The notes beneath the pieces were generated by a model. The model had not been told where the DNA came from. It searched no databases and worked only from the letters and a program-made list of their open reading frames with translations. Shown one piece after another: positions 1-8,116 of a stretch of 64,000 nucleotides of DNA. This stretch comes from JAGVSZ01 sp963747775 (GTDB taxonomy: Bacteria; Pseudomonadota; Gammaproteobacteria; Burkholderiales; SG8-39). Both the position numbers and the translations under genes were made by a program. The first letter of the stretch is position 1; every line of letters begins with the position of its first letter. The DNA lies in assembly GCA_963747775.1 (NCBI GenBank), contig CAVVGT010000014.1, forward strand, positions 186,001-250,000, written 5' to 3'.

Positions 1-1
1 C

Positions 2-1297
2 GCGGCCGTGAACGCGATCGTCACGCTCGCAGCCGGGCCAGCGCGCAGCGCCGCGCGCGGCGTCGACGCGGCGCTCGCGCGCGGCGTGACGCTCGCGCCA
101 CTTGCCGGCGTTCCGGTCGGGATCAAGGACGTCACGCCGACCGCCGGCATCCGCACGACCTGGGGCTCGGAGCTCTACGCCGACCACGTGCCGGACGAGG
201 ACGGCGAGACGGTCGCGAGCCTCAAGCGTTCCGGCTGCATCGTGATCGGCAAGACGAACACGCCGGAGTTCGCGGCCGGCGGCAACACCGTCAACCGCGT
301 GTTCGGCGCCACGCGCAACCCCTGGGATCTCCGCATGTCGGCGAGCGGATCGACCGGCGGCGGCGCGGCCGCGCTGGCGGCAGGGCTGGTTCCGCTCGCG
401 GAGGGCTCCGACTTCGGCGGCAGCTTGCGCACGCCGGCGTCCTTCTGCGGCGTGGTGGGCCTGCGGACCTCGACCGGGCTGGTGGCGCGCTACCCGATGA
501 ACATGGCGTGGCATTCGCAGAACGTCGCCGGACCGATGGCGCGCGACGCCGAGGACTGCGCGTTGATGCTCGACGCGATGACCGGCTTCTCGCTCAAGCT
601 GCCGTCCTCGGTGCCGCCGCCGTGGCCGAGCGCGCACGAGATCGTGGCGCGCGCGGAGAGCCTGCGCGGCGTGCGCCTTGCGTACGTTGCGGACATCGGC
701 GGCACCGGCATCGATCCGGAAGTGGCGCGCATCTGCCGCGACGCGGCCCGCGCGCTCGAGCGCGACGGTGCGACGATCGAGGAAATCCAGGCGGATTTCT
801 CCGACGGCGTGCAGGCGTTCATCACGCTGCGCGGCGAGTCGATGGTCGGGAATCACCTCGACCGGCTCGACAAGCTCGATCGCCTGAACCCCAACCTTGC
901 CGGCAACATCCGGCTCGGGCTCGACGTGAAGATCCTCGACATCGCGCGCGCTGAGCGCAAGCGCGTGGAGATCTTCCATCGCTGGCGCGCCCTGTTCGAG
1001 CGGTACGACCTCGTCCTCACGCCGTGCTCGCCGATGCCGCCGTTTCCGGTCGACCAGAACTACCCGACCGAGATCGGCGGCAAGCAGCTCGACAACTACA
1101 TCGCCTGGATCGCGCAGACCTTCCTCGTGTCGCTCGCCACCCTGCCGGCGGCGAGCGCTCCGTCCGGCCTGACCGCGGCGCGGCTCCCCGTCGGCCTGCA
1201 GATCGTCGGCCCGCGCTTCTCCGATCCGAAGATCCTGACGTGCGCGAAGTTCGTGGAGCGCGTCAATCCGCTCGGGTGGGCGCCGCACGCCGCGTGA
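2..1297 (+). CDS. Amidase signature family hydrolase, 5' truncated by window edge
   Basis: Amidase-signature enzyme that hydrolyses an amide to acid and ammonia, probably cytoplasmic; the substrate cannot be told. The catalytic Lys lies in GVPVGIKDV, the cis-Ser region in SGSTGGGAAALAAG, and the nucleophile Ser in DFGGSLRTPASFCG. The open frame runs to the first bases of the window, and the first visible residues (AAVNAIVTLAAG) match what is normally an internal stretch about 50 residues into this family. I therefore read the GTG at 8 as internal and the gene as starting upstream of the window. Its 3' end overlaps the converging hydrolase gene by 35 bp. A second, unrelated-looking amidase lies at 40866-42206. 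Confidence 0.88.
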   Translation, partial: AAVNAIVTLAAGPARSAARGVDAALARGVTLAPLAGVPVGIKDVTPTAGIRTTWGSELYADHVPDEDGETVASLKRSGCIVIGKTNTPEFAAGGNTVNRVFGATRNPWDLRMSASGSTGGGAAALAAGLVPLAEGSDFGGSLRTPASFCGVVGLRTSTGLVARYPMNMAWHSQNVAGPMARDAEDCALMLDAMTGFSLKLPSSVPPPWPSAHEIVARAESLRGVRLAYVADIGGTGIDPEVARICRDAARALERDGATIEEIQADFSDGVQAFITLRGESMVGNHLDRLDKLDRLNPNLAGNIRLGLDVKILDIARAERKRVEIFHRWRALFERYDLVLTPCSPMPPFPVDQNYPTEIGGKQLDNYIAWIAQTFLVSLATLPAASAPSGLTAARLPVGLQIVGPRFSDPKILTCAKFVERVNPLGWAPHAA

Positions 1298-2156
1298 GCG
1301 CGGCGACGGCACGGTCCGGACTCAGCGGCATCAGCCGCTCGAACGCCGCCTGATATGCCTCGGCGTCGACGATCGCCGCGTCGCTGTGCATCGCCCCCTC
1401 AACGAGCAGCAGCGACTTCCGCCCGGGCGCACGCAGGTAGAGCTGGACGCCCATCGTGTGCGGCACGACCGGGTCGCGCGTGCCGTGGACGATCAGCAGC
1501 GGGACGCTCAGGCGCCGGACCTTGGCCGCGGCGTCGAACCGGTCGCCGAGCAACCGGTCGACGGGGTAGAGCGCAGCGACCCACGAGTCGCGCAGCAACT
1601 CGCGGATCGAGGTCGGCGCCCCCTCGATGACCACGCCGTTCACGTCGGGGTAGCGCGCGGCGAGCTCGAGCGCGGGCACCGCACCGAGCGCGTGGCCGTA
1701 GACGAAACGGCGACCGGCGTCGGGCTGATGCCATCGCAGCTCGAGCCACGCCGCTTCCGCGTCCTCGTACATGCTCGCTTCGGTGAGCGGACCGCGATCG
1801 CTCCGGCCGAGGCCGCGGTAGTCGATCATCAGCACCGCGGCGCCGGCGGCGTGCATGACGGCCGCCACGTGCACCATGCCCGCCTTGGTGCGCCCGGTTC
1901 CGGGGAGGACCAGGAGGACCGGCGCATCCCGCCCGTTCGGCAGCCACCAGCCATGAATGAGCGCGCGGCGGGGGCCGGCGCGCAGCCAGACCTCGCGATA
2001 GTCGATGCCGAGCATCCCGGGGGTCCGCGGCGTTTCGCGCGCCGGGAAGTCGATGAAGCGGTCGGGGCAGCGCCATACGAGCGCCGCCCCGGTCGCGTAG
2101 GCCGCGGCAGCCGCCGCCGCCAGTGCGACGGCGATGCGTCGAATCGTCTGGGGCAT
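1263..2156 (-). CDS. Alpha/beta hydrolase (Bem46/ABHD13-like) lacking the nucleophile Ser
   Basis: The 297-residue protein has an N-terminal membrane anchor or uncleaved signal (Ala-rich residues 8-27) and an alpha/beta-hydrolase fold of the Bem46/S33 kind. The oxyanion region (LVLPGTGRTKAG), the acid (VHGTRDPVVP) and the His (VEGAMHSDA) are all present. The nucleophile elbow, normally G-x-S-x-G, reads YGHALGA: the codon is GCG where TCG would give serine. As written, the catalytic triad is incomplete. It may be a non-catalytic homologue, a recent mutation or a base error. ATG start at 2156; the tail overlaps the converging amidase gene. Confidence 0.8.
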   Translation of the reverse strand: MPQTIRRIAVALAAAAAAAYATGAALVWRCPDRFIDFPARETPRTPGMLGIDYREVWLRAGPRRALIHGWWLPNGRDAPVLLVLPGTGRTKAGMVHVAAVMHAAGAAVLMIDYRGLGRSDRGPLTEASMYEDAEAAWLELRWHQPDAGRRFVYGHALGAVPALELAARYPDVNGVVIEGAPTSIRELLRDSWVAALYPVDRLLGDRFDAAAKVRRLSVPLLIVHGTRDPVVPHTMGVQLYLRAPGRKSLLLVEGAMHSDAAIVDAEAYQAAFERLMPLSPDRAVAALTRRAAPTRAD

Positions 2157-2228
2157 GCGGCAAAGCGTACTCCCCGGGCGTCCCGCCGTGCCACGGGCGT
2201 CGCTGCCGGTCCCCGTCCCGGAGCCTCC

Positions 2229-2726
2229 CTAGGGCGCCAGCGCGGCACCCTGGACGCGAACGTGGGCGTCCCGGAACCACGTCTGAAGGGCGACCGCGTC
2301 CTGCTCCCACGACGGCACCGAGAGGTCGGCGTTCAGGTACTTCACCTGGACGTAGTGGGCCAGCTCGTGGGCCAGCGACTCGTCGATCGTGCGGCCGAGC
2401 CGCGCGTAGTACGACGGGTCGTCGATCAGGTAGATCTCGTTCCGCTCCACCGCGTAGGCGTTGCCGAACGCGTGGGGGCGGAAACCCCATTGCGCGCCGA
2501 TTGCGTCGCGAAACTGCCCGATCGGCGTGGCGCTCTCGAGGAACACGGCGGGCGGCGCGATCTCCGGGTGCAGCGTCACACCCATGCGCCGTGCGACTTG
2601 CGCGAGGACGAACTGCGGGTCTAGGCGCAGCGGCAGCGGCTCGACCGACGCGTCGACCGCCGGCGCCGGCGGGATCAGGGACAGTGTCGTCGCAAGGCCG
2701 GCGACCCAGTGTGCGAGGCGGCGCAT
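2229..2726 (-). CDS. Secreted small zinc-peptidase-like protein (DUF6647-like)
   Basis: 165 residues with a Sec-type signal peptide (MRRLAHWVAGLATTLSLIPP, cleavage probably near APA-VD). The mature part carries SLAHELAHYVQVKY, an HExxH zinc-binding motif, preceded by a conserved-looking Tyr-rich strand (NEIYLIDDPSYYARLG). This matches my memory of the DUF6647 family of uncharacterised proteobacterial proteins, which keep the His/Glu motif. Peptidase activity is inferred only from the motif. It lies 6 bp downstream of a 37-residue ORF and after the AEC transporter on the same strand, so the three may be co-transcribed. A second, unrelated HELAH protein lies at 27701-28384. Confidence 0.75.
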   Translation of the reverse strand: MRRLAHWVAGLATTLSLIPPAPAVDASVEPLPLRLDPQFVLAQVARRMGVTLHPEIAPPAVFLESATPIGQFRDAIGAQWGFRPHAFGNAYAVERNEIYLIDDPSYYARLGRTIDESLAHELAHYVQVKYLNADLSVPSWEQDAVALQTWFRDAHVRVQGAALAP

Positions 2727-2732
2727 ACGTCC

Positions 2733-2846
2733 TTACCGCGGCGTCGCCTCGTCGATGAGCGACGCGACCAGCCGCGCCGGGTCGAGGGCGGGGTTGCGCT
2801 CGAGCCGCGCGAGCAGGTACTTCGCCTCGAGGCTGCCCTGCCTCAT
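2733..2846 (-). CDS. Small hypothetical protein, 37 aa
   Basis: A short ORF beginning MRQGSLEAKYLLARLERNPA and ending in TAA, lying between the AEC transporter (stop at 2870) and the HELAH protein. Support is a well-placed ribosome site (GGAGG seven bases before the ATG), strong GC bias at third codon positions and a plausible amphipathic helix in the middle. I recognise no family. It may be translationally linked to the flanking genes on the same strand. Confidence 0.45.
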   Translation of the reverse strand: MRQGSLEAKYLLARLERNPALDPARLVASLIDEATPR

Positions 2847-2869
2847 CGTCTGCCTCCGTTGGAGTTCGA

Positions 2870-3775
2870 TCACAGCATTCCGAGCACGTACCACCACGCC
2901 GGCACGGTCAGGAACGAGAGGGGGATCCCGATCCCGACCATGAGCGTGGTGAGCGGCGGATCGAGCTTGTGCTCGGTCGCGACGATCGCCGCGCCGATCA
3001 TCGGCGCCATCGCCGCTTCGAAGAAGACGATTCGCGTGTGATCGGTGTCGATGCCGGCGAGCGCGACGAAGAGGCCCACCAGCACCGCGGGGCCGACGAC
3101 CAGCTTGAAGCCCAGGCCGAGCGCGAGCTTCTTCGCGTTGCCCGCGAGGGCGCCGAGCCGGATCTGCGCGCCCACCGACACGAGCGCGAGCGGCGCGAGC
3201 GTGTCGCCCAGACGTGTGAAGGTGACCGCGAGCCACTCCGGGTACTCGAACGGCCGCAGCAGGAGCGCCGCGAGCACGGCGATGAGCGGCGGGAACAGGG
3301 CGATCTTCCGGACGATGGCGCGGCGGTCGAGCGCGGCGCCCGAGTACATCGCCGCCACGATGATGCCCAACGTGGCCAGCGCCAGGTAGGACCCGAGCTG
3401 GTCGATCACGAGCCCGAGCGCGACTCCGCCCGAGCCGTAGAACGCCTCGATCATCGGCACGCCGAGGAAGGAGGTGTTCGCGAGCCCGCCGGTGAGCGTC
3501 AGCGCGCCGACCGACTGCGGCGCGAGGCCGGCAACGCGCCCGACAATGCCGAAGAAGGCGATGCTCAGCGCAAACAGCACCCACGCCACCGCGGCCGCGA
3601 GCACCAGCGCGGACGTGATCTCGACCGCGTGCAGATGCCGGAGGATCAGCGCCGGCAGCGCGACGTTGATGATGAACGCGTTGAGCGCGGCGGGGCCGCT
3701 ATCGGGCAGACGACCCGAGCGGCGCAGCAGCACGCCGAGCACGAAGCAGGCAACGAGGAGGGTGAGGTTGTTCAT
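2870..3775 (-). CDS. AEC family transporter (auxin efflux carrier type)
   Basis: A roughly 301-residue inner-membrane protein with about ten hydrophobic segments in the five-plus-five arrangement of the AEC family. The family-typical start MNNLTLLVACFVLGVLLRRS is followed by ALNAFIINVALPALI and the substrate-site stretch GGLANTSFLGVPMIEAFYG. Family members export malonate, malate or other organic anions; the substrate is not predictable here. I chose the ATG at 3775 because it begins the first membrane segment; an in-frame ATG at 3796 is possible. Neither has a good Shine-Dalgarno sequence. Confidence 0.85.
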   Translation of the reverse strand: MNNLTLLVACFVLGVLLRRSGRLPDSGPAALNAFIINVALPALILRHLHAVEITSALVLAAAVAWVLFALSIAFFGIVGRVAGLAPQSVGALTLTGGLANTSFLGVPMIEAFYGSGGVALGLVIDQLGSYLALATLGIIVAAMYSGAALDRRAIVRKIALFPPLIAVLAALLLRPFEYPEWLAVTFTRLGDTLAPLALVSVGAQIRLGALAGNAKKLALGLGFKLVVGPAVLVGLFVALAGIDTDHTRIVFFEAAMAPMIGAAIVATEHKLDPPLTTLMVGIGIPLSFLTVPAWWYVLGML

Positions 3776-3883
3776 GGCGCGTGGTCTTTGCGCCATGTTC
3801 GAAGACGGAGGCGTACACGCTGCTTACCGATCTGCGAACGGACGAGCTAATCCGGCCGGGGGAAGGCGCGCAATAATCCCTAC

Positions 3884-4606
3884 ATGGATTGGATCTTCGT
3901 CCTGGTCATCGGCCTCGCCGCCGGCACGCTCGGCGGGATCGTCGGTTTCGGGACGTCGATCATGCTGCTGCCGCCGCTCGTGGTCGTCTTCGGGCCGAAG
4001 GAGGCGGTGCCCATCATGGCGGTGACCGCGCTGCTGGCGAACGCGTCGCGCGCGGCGGTGTGGTGGCGCGAGATCGACTGGCGGGCGTGCGCCGTCTACA
4101 GCGCCGCCGCCGCGCCCGCGGCCGCGCTTGGCGCCGCGACGCTCGTGAAGATGAGCTCGGTCGCGATCGAGGTGGCGCTCGGCGCGTTCTTCCTGCTCAT
4201 GATCCCGGTGCGGCGCACGCTCACGGCGAGCGGGTTCCAGATCCGTCTCTGGCATCTCGCCGTCGTCGGCGGCGTGATTGGCTTCCTCACCGGGATCGTG
4301 GCCTCGACCGGGCCGATCAACACGCCGTTCTTCCTCGCGTACGGACTGGTGAAGGGCGCGTTCCTCGCGACCGAGGCGCTCGCCTCGCTGTCGATGTATG
4401 TGGCGAAGGCGCTCGCCTTCAATCAGCTCGGCGCGTTGCCATGGGCCACCTTCGCGAAAGGACTCATCGTCGGGTCGGCCGTGATGCTGGGGTCCTATGC
4501 GGCCAAGCCGTTCGTGCTGCGCATGGCGCCGGAGCGGTTCAGGTACGTGATGGACGCGCTGATGCTCGTCGCCGGAGTGACGATGATCGCGACGGCGCTC
4601 GCGTGA
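3884..4606 (+). CDS. Sulfite exporter TauE/SafE (TSUP) family permease
   Basis: A 240-residue polytopic protein with the two-repeat TSUP architecture. Repeat 1 contains GTLGGIVGFGTSIMLLPPLV and repeat 2 contains IGFLTGIVASTGPINTPFF. TSUP proteins move sulfite, sulfonates or other organosulfur or carboxylate anions across the inner membrane; nothing nearby fixes the substrate. It is read divergently from the AEC transporter. There is no convincing Shine-Dalgarno sequence before the ATG, and a TA-rich stretch (AATAAT, 3872-3877) ends six bases upstream, which would allow a leaderless transcript (inference). Confidence 0.87.
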   Translation: MDWIFVLVIGLAAGTLGGIVGFGTSIMLLPPLVVVFGPKEAVPIMAVTALLANASRAAVWWREIDWRACAVYSAAAAPAAALGAATLVKMSSVAIEVALGAFFLLMIPVRRTLTASGFQIRLWHLAVVGGVIGFLTGIVASTGPINTPFFLAYGLVKGAFLATEALASLSMYVAKALAFNQLGALPWATFAKGLIVGSAVMLGSYAAKPFVLRMAPERFRYVMDALMLVAGVTMIATALA

Positions 4607-4959
4607 GCCTGGGCGGACGAGGGCTACAAACCGGGCGGCGCATGCATCAATCGGTTACGCAGGGCTTGTGCCCACCGCGTGTGCGGCCTCGGTGATGTTT
4701 ATCCGGCCGGGCCGAGCGAGGGGCGGCTGTCTAAGCGGCTCCTCGAAAGGCACTCGACGTCCGCGTTCGGGCCAGGAGCGGTCGGCCGCGGTGGCGCACG
4801 ATAGCGGTCGGTCGGCCGAGGTAATGCGCGTGTTCCAGCAAGACCTTGCCGAGTCGTGAGATCACACGCGGGTAAGAGTGGCGCGCTGCCTGATGCCAGC
4901 GATGGCTTGCGTTTTGGCCAATACCCTGAGACAAAACCGCGGAACAGGCATCAGGCGCG
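4607..4959. other. Intergenic region with a spaced inverted repeat, no convincing gene
   Basis: About 350 bp between the converging TSUP and methyltransferase genes, without an ORF I trust. Its last 80 bp holds an inverted repeat: CCTGATGCC at 4889-4897 and GGCATCAGG at 4947-4955, with GCGCGC flanking the left arm and CGCGC the right. A second, inner pair is GCGTTTTG and CAAAACCGC. The arms are about 50 bases apart. It could act as a bidirectional transcription stop or be the relic of a small mobile element. No poly-T run follows. Confidence 0.35.
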
Positions 4960-5775
4960 CTAGTCTAGTGGTCGACCACGCATGCTACGCGGCACGCGCG
5001 CCTTGATCGCATTGGCGCGCGCAAAGTATTCGACGACACCGCCCGGCGCCGTGGGGAGCCCTGTTCGAACGGCGCGCATCAGCCGCGTCCGCTCGCTTTC
5101 CGTCATGGACGCGATGATCTTCGTCAGGGGGCTGTAGCTTGGCGTCTGCGCCTGCCAGAAGTCTTGGAAGTCCCGGTACGCCAGGCAGACCTCGATAGTT
5201 CTCGTCTCGATTCGCTCGAGCGCCGCTTGCTCAAACAGCGGTCGCAACGCTTCGATGCGGGATTCGTCCGTGCCGGGAATGGCTGGCACGTCAACACCGA
5301 ACCGGCGCATGGCGCGGCGCAGAGGCCCGCTTGGAGAAAGCTCTTCCGAAAAATCCCACACGTAAGCCGCGACGCTTCCGCCCGCGCGCGTCACGCGCCG
5401 CTTTTCAGCCATGGCTTGCGACCGCTCGGCAATGAAGTTCAACACCAGCGCGGAGGTAGCGATATCGAAGGAGGCGTCCGCGAAAGGTAGGCTGCGCGCA
5501 TCGGCGACTTGGAAAGCCGCTCGGCCAGCCGCCGGCCCCCGTGATGCTTGGGCGATTTGTGCGACTTCCGGATCAATGCCGGCCACCATGGCAGGCGAGC
5601 TCAGTTCGAGCAGCGTGTGCGCGAGAACCCCGGTGCCGCAACCCACGTCAAGCCAGCGTGCGCTTGCAGGCGGCGCAAGCCATTGGAGAAAGATGGGCGC
5701 GACAGCGCGGCTCCAGCGTCCCATGGCGCGCTCGTAAGCCACGCTGTCATCGAACGTAATCGCGAGTTCTGCCAT
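4960..5775 (-). CDS. Class I SAM-dependent methyltransferase
   Basis: A 271-residue soluble protein with a Rossmann methyltransferase core: motif I is WLDVGCGTGVLAHTL, the acidic end of strand 2 is AGIDPEV, and the motif II region is ADARSLPFADASFDIATS. This is the UbiE/Methyltransf_11 type; the acceptor is unknown. Its ATG lies three bases after the stop of the Bug receptor gene on the same strand, so the two are almost certainly co-transcribed and probably translationally coupled. The pairing of a periplasmic receptor with a cytosolic methyltransferase gives no obvious pathway. Confidence 0.82.
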   Translation of the reverse strand: MAELAITFDDSVAYERAMGRWSRAVAPIFLQWLAPPASARWLDVGCGTGVLAHTLLELSSPAMVAGIDPEVAQIAQASRGPAAGRAAFQVADARSLPFADASFDIATSALVLNFIAERSQAMAEKRRVTRAGGSVAAYVWDFSEELSPSGPLRRAMRRFGVDVPAIPGTDESRIEALRPLFEQAALERIETRTIEVCLAYRDFQDFWQAQTPSYSPLTKIIASMTESERTRLMRAVRTGLPTAPGGVVEYFARANAIKARVPRSMRGRPLD

Positions 5776-5778
5776 GCG

Positions 5779-6744
5779 CTATTCGGGCTTCAAGCCTGCC
5801 TGTTGGATGAGCGTTGCGTTAAGAACGACTTCCTTTTCGACGTGCGCTGCAAACTCGGCCGGCGACATGACCATAGGATCGACGCCAAGCGCTGCGAGTT
5901 TCCCGCGCGCCTTGGGTGCCTGCAGCGCGTTCAGCGTTTCGCGATTGAGTCTGTTCACAATGTCCGAAGGCGTCTTGGCCGGCACGAATAGCGCGAACCA
6001 GATGGGGTATTCAGCCGCTTTGATGCCGGCTTCGCTAAGCGTCGGGACATCGGGTAGCACCGTGGAACGGCTCGACCCGTTGACCGCAAGGGCGCGAAGC
6101 TTGCCTTCGCGGATATGCGGCAGCACGAGTGCGACTGGGCCCAAGAAGAAATCGACGCGCCCCGCGATGACTTCCAACATGGCTTCCGCGCCGCCCTTGA
6201 AGGGCACATGCACGGCCTCGATTCCTGCGCTCGACACGAAACGCTCGGCGCTCAAATGGGTCGCACTACCGACGCCGACCGATGAAAAATTCAAAGCGCC
6301 CGGTCGCGCCTTGGCCGCGGCGACGAGTTCCGCGGCCGAGTTAACGCCTTTGGCAGGCGATACGACGAGAACGGCGGGCGAAATGCCGACCGGCACCACG
6401 GCGACGAAGTCGCGCGCTGGGTGGTAGGGCAAGCTCTTGTAAAGCGCCGGTGCAATAGTGTGGGCCGAGCCGTGTGCAAGAATCGTGTAGCCGTCTGGTT
6501 CGGATTTCGCGACGACGGCGCTGCCGATCGTTCCGCCCGCGCCGACTCGGTTCTCGACGACGATCGGCTGCCCGAGCTGAGCCGACAACTGTTCAAGAAC
6601 AAACCGATGCACGATGTCAGTGGAGCTTCCTGCGCCGACCGGTACGATCGCTCGCAGGGGTTTTGTCGGCCACGCTTGGGCCGCAGCCTCGAACACGAGT
6701 AACGGCAACGCGAACGCTGAGATCGCCAGCAGATAACGCTTCAT
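5779..6744 (-). CDS. Bug/TctC-family tripartite tricarboxylate receptor
   Basis: A periplasmic solute-binding protein of about 321 residues. It has a signal peptide (MKRYLLAISAFALPLLVFEA) ending near AAQA-WPTKPLRAIVP, and the family hallmarks IVPVGAGSSTDIV and ENRVGAGGTIGSAVVA. Bug proteins bind carboxylates or amides and are very abundant in Burkholderiales, usually as orphans without TctAB membrane partners, as here. I chose the ATG at 6744 because AAGGAGG precedes it; an in-frame ATG at 6780 would add residues in front of the signal peptide. It is divergent from a LysR gene, the usual arrangement for a regulated receptor. Confidence 0.9.
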   Translation of the reverse strand: MKRYLLAISAFALPLLVFEAAAQAWPTKPLRAIVPVGAGSSTDIVHRFVLEQLSAQLGQPIVVENRVGAGGTIGSAVVAKSEPDGYTILAHGSAHTIAPALYKSLPYHPARDFVAVVPVGISPAVLVVSPAKGVNSAAELVAAAKARPGALNFSSVGVGSATHLSAERFVSSAGIEAVHVPFKGGAEAMLEVIAGRVDFFLGPVALVLPHIREGKLRALAVNGSSRSTVLPDVPTLSEAGIKAAEYPIWFALFVPAKTPSDIVNRLNRETLNALQAPKARGKLAALGVDPMVMSPAEFAAHVEKEVVLNATLIQQAGLKPE

Positions 6745-6824
6745 GGCAGCCTCCTTGTGGGAAGACAAATCCATTCTCAAGGCCGGCTATTCATAAGTCC
6801 AATATATACTTTCGCTAGCTCGTT

Positions 6825-6839
6825 ATGCCGCTGCGGCAT
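6825..6839 (+). promoter_or_regulatory. LysR-type T-N11-A operator
   Basis: The perfect dyad ATGCCGC-T-GCGGCAT fits the LysR-family box T-N11-A exactly. It lies in the divergent spacer between the Bug receptor gene (start 6744) and the LysR gene (start 6852), only 12 bases before the LysR start codon. It is a good candidate for the autoregulatory and activation site of that regulator. Binding by this protein is inferred from position and motif. Confidence 0.6.
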
Positions 6840-6851
6840 TAACATCTCGCC

Positions 6852-7778
6852 ATGGATCTGCGCCATATCCGCACGTTTGTGACCGTGGCCGAGCTCGGCA
6901 CGGTGTCGAAAGCCGCTTTGCGTCTCCATGTCGCGCAGCCAGCGCTCTCGCGACAGATCGCCAACCTCGAGGATCAACTCGGCCTCAGGCTCTTCGATCG
7001 CGTCGGCCGCCGGCTGTTTCTCACGAGCGAAGGCGAGCAACTGCTGAGTAACTGCCGGGGCCTATTGAACTATGCGCGCGCCTTGGGCGAGCAGGCGCAT
7101 GTGCTCCGACGCGGGGATGTCGGCGTGCTGCGCGTGTCAGCGTCGCCGCACCTGATCGAAGGGATTTTTCCCGATCTCTTGCGTCGCTATGCCGAGCGCT
7201 ATCCGAACGTGCACGTGAGGCTAATCGACGCCGTGGGCGCGGAATCGTTCGCGATGTTAGAGCGCGGCGAGATTCATCTTGTGCAAACGGGGGTTCGCGC
7301 CATCGCGCCGGACGAGCAACGCTTTGCCAGTTATCCGCTTGCGCCGATGGAGATGCTGGCCGCCTGTCATCCGAGCATCAAGCTTGGCAAGGACGGCAAA
7401 GTCGAGATCGACCGCCTCGCGCCTTACCCGTTGCTGCACGCGACCACCGATTTCCTCATGCGGAGGCACTTCGATGCGGCATGCCGCATGGCGGGGTTCA
7501 CGCCGAACTATGTATTGGAATGCCGTGCGCCGCACGCGCTGCTCGCCATGGCTGAGGCGGGGCACGGCGTGGCAATCATTCCGTCGGCGTTGCGCGTTCA
7601 CCGCTACACGTTGCGACGCATGCGCGTCATGTACCGGGGCAAGCCGTTAGATGAGCCGTTGGCGATGCTGTGGGACAAACGGCGCCCGTTGCCGGCATAC
7701 GCGAAAGTGTTTTGCGAGATGGTCGCCGAGCACGTACAGCAGGCGTTCCCGATCAAGCGGCAATTCCGGCGAGCTTAG
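6852..7778 (+). CDS. LysR family transcriptional regulator
   Basis: 308 residues. The N-terminal winged helix-turn-helix is typical of LysR (MDLRHIRTFVTVAELGTVSK, then LHVAQPALSRQIANLEDQLG). A periplasmic-binding-fold effector domain occupies about residues 90-300. It is read divergently from the Bug receptor/methyltransferase pair with a T-N11-A dyad in between, so it probably controls that pair in response to a small ligand. There is no clear Shine-Dalgarno sequence, and the ATG directly follows the operator region. Confidence 0.92.
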   Translation: MDLRHIRTFVTVAELGTVSKAALRLHVAQPALSRQIANLEDQLGLRLFDRVGRRLFLTSEGEQLLSNCRGLLNYARALGEQAHVLRRGDVGVLRVSASPHLIEGIFPDLLRRYAERYPNVHVRLIDAVGAESFAMLERGEIHLVQTGVRAIAPDEQRFASYPLAPMEMLAACHPSIKLGKDGKVEIDRLAPYPLLHATTDFLMRRHFDAACRMAGFTPNYVLECRAPHALLAMAEAGHGVAIIPSALRVHRYTLRRMRVMYRGKPLDEPLAMLWDKRRPLPAYAKVFCEMVAEHVQQAFPIKRQFRRA

Positions 7779-7900
7779 CGGCAGCGCTTGTGCTTAGCGC
7801 GTCGTGGCGCCGGCGACCGTTGCGTTCCCAGTCGAAGAAGCTGCGCTCGGGCGCGCACGAACGTCCGCTCGTCTCACACTCGACGGGCGGCTTTGGGTCG

Positions 7901-8116
7901 ATTCTGTTGAAAAACTCGAACTCTGCTGACGATTGAAAAATGAGAGCCTTGTAGGGGCGCGCAGCTTGATTCGAGCTGAGGGGATACACGGAGGAGTTGA
8001 TATCGCGACCTAGGGCCTCTGATTGGTCCAGAAGCGGAAATTGGATAGCATTTTCGGTTGGATCCACGTCCTGCGGAAACTTGCCGTCCTCCCAATTTCG
8101 GGTTTTTCAACGGAAT
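7901..8116. mobile_element. MITE-like element with 20-bp terminal inverted repeats
   Basis: A 216-bp non-coding, relatively AT-rich segment bounded by inverted repeats. The left end (7901-7920) and the reverse complement of the right end (8097-8116) match at 18 of 20 positions around the core GTTGAAAAAC. The pentamer GGTCG occurs directly before the left end (7896-7900) and one base after the right end (8118-8122), which looks like a target duplication with one extra base. No transposase lies inside. The termini resemble ends I associate with IS5/IS1182-type elements, but that family link is only a guess. Confidence 0.55.

Noticed and set aside
4731..4934. A 67-residue minus-strand ORF in the 4.6-4.96 kb gap, considered as a transposase fragment
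   Set aside because: No DDE or helix-turn-helix motif could be recognised and codon bias is weak.
7753..8067. A 104-residue ORF across the MITE and the preceding gap
   Set aside because: It straddles the left inverted repeat, has no ribosome site and no recognisable domain; part of it is element DNA.
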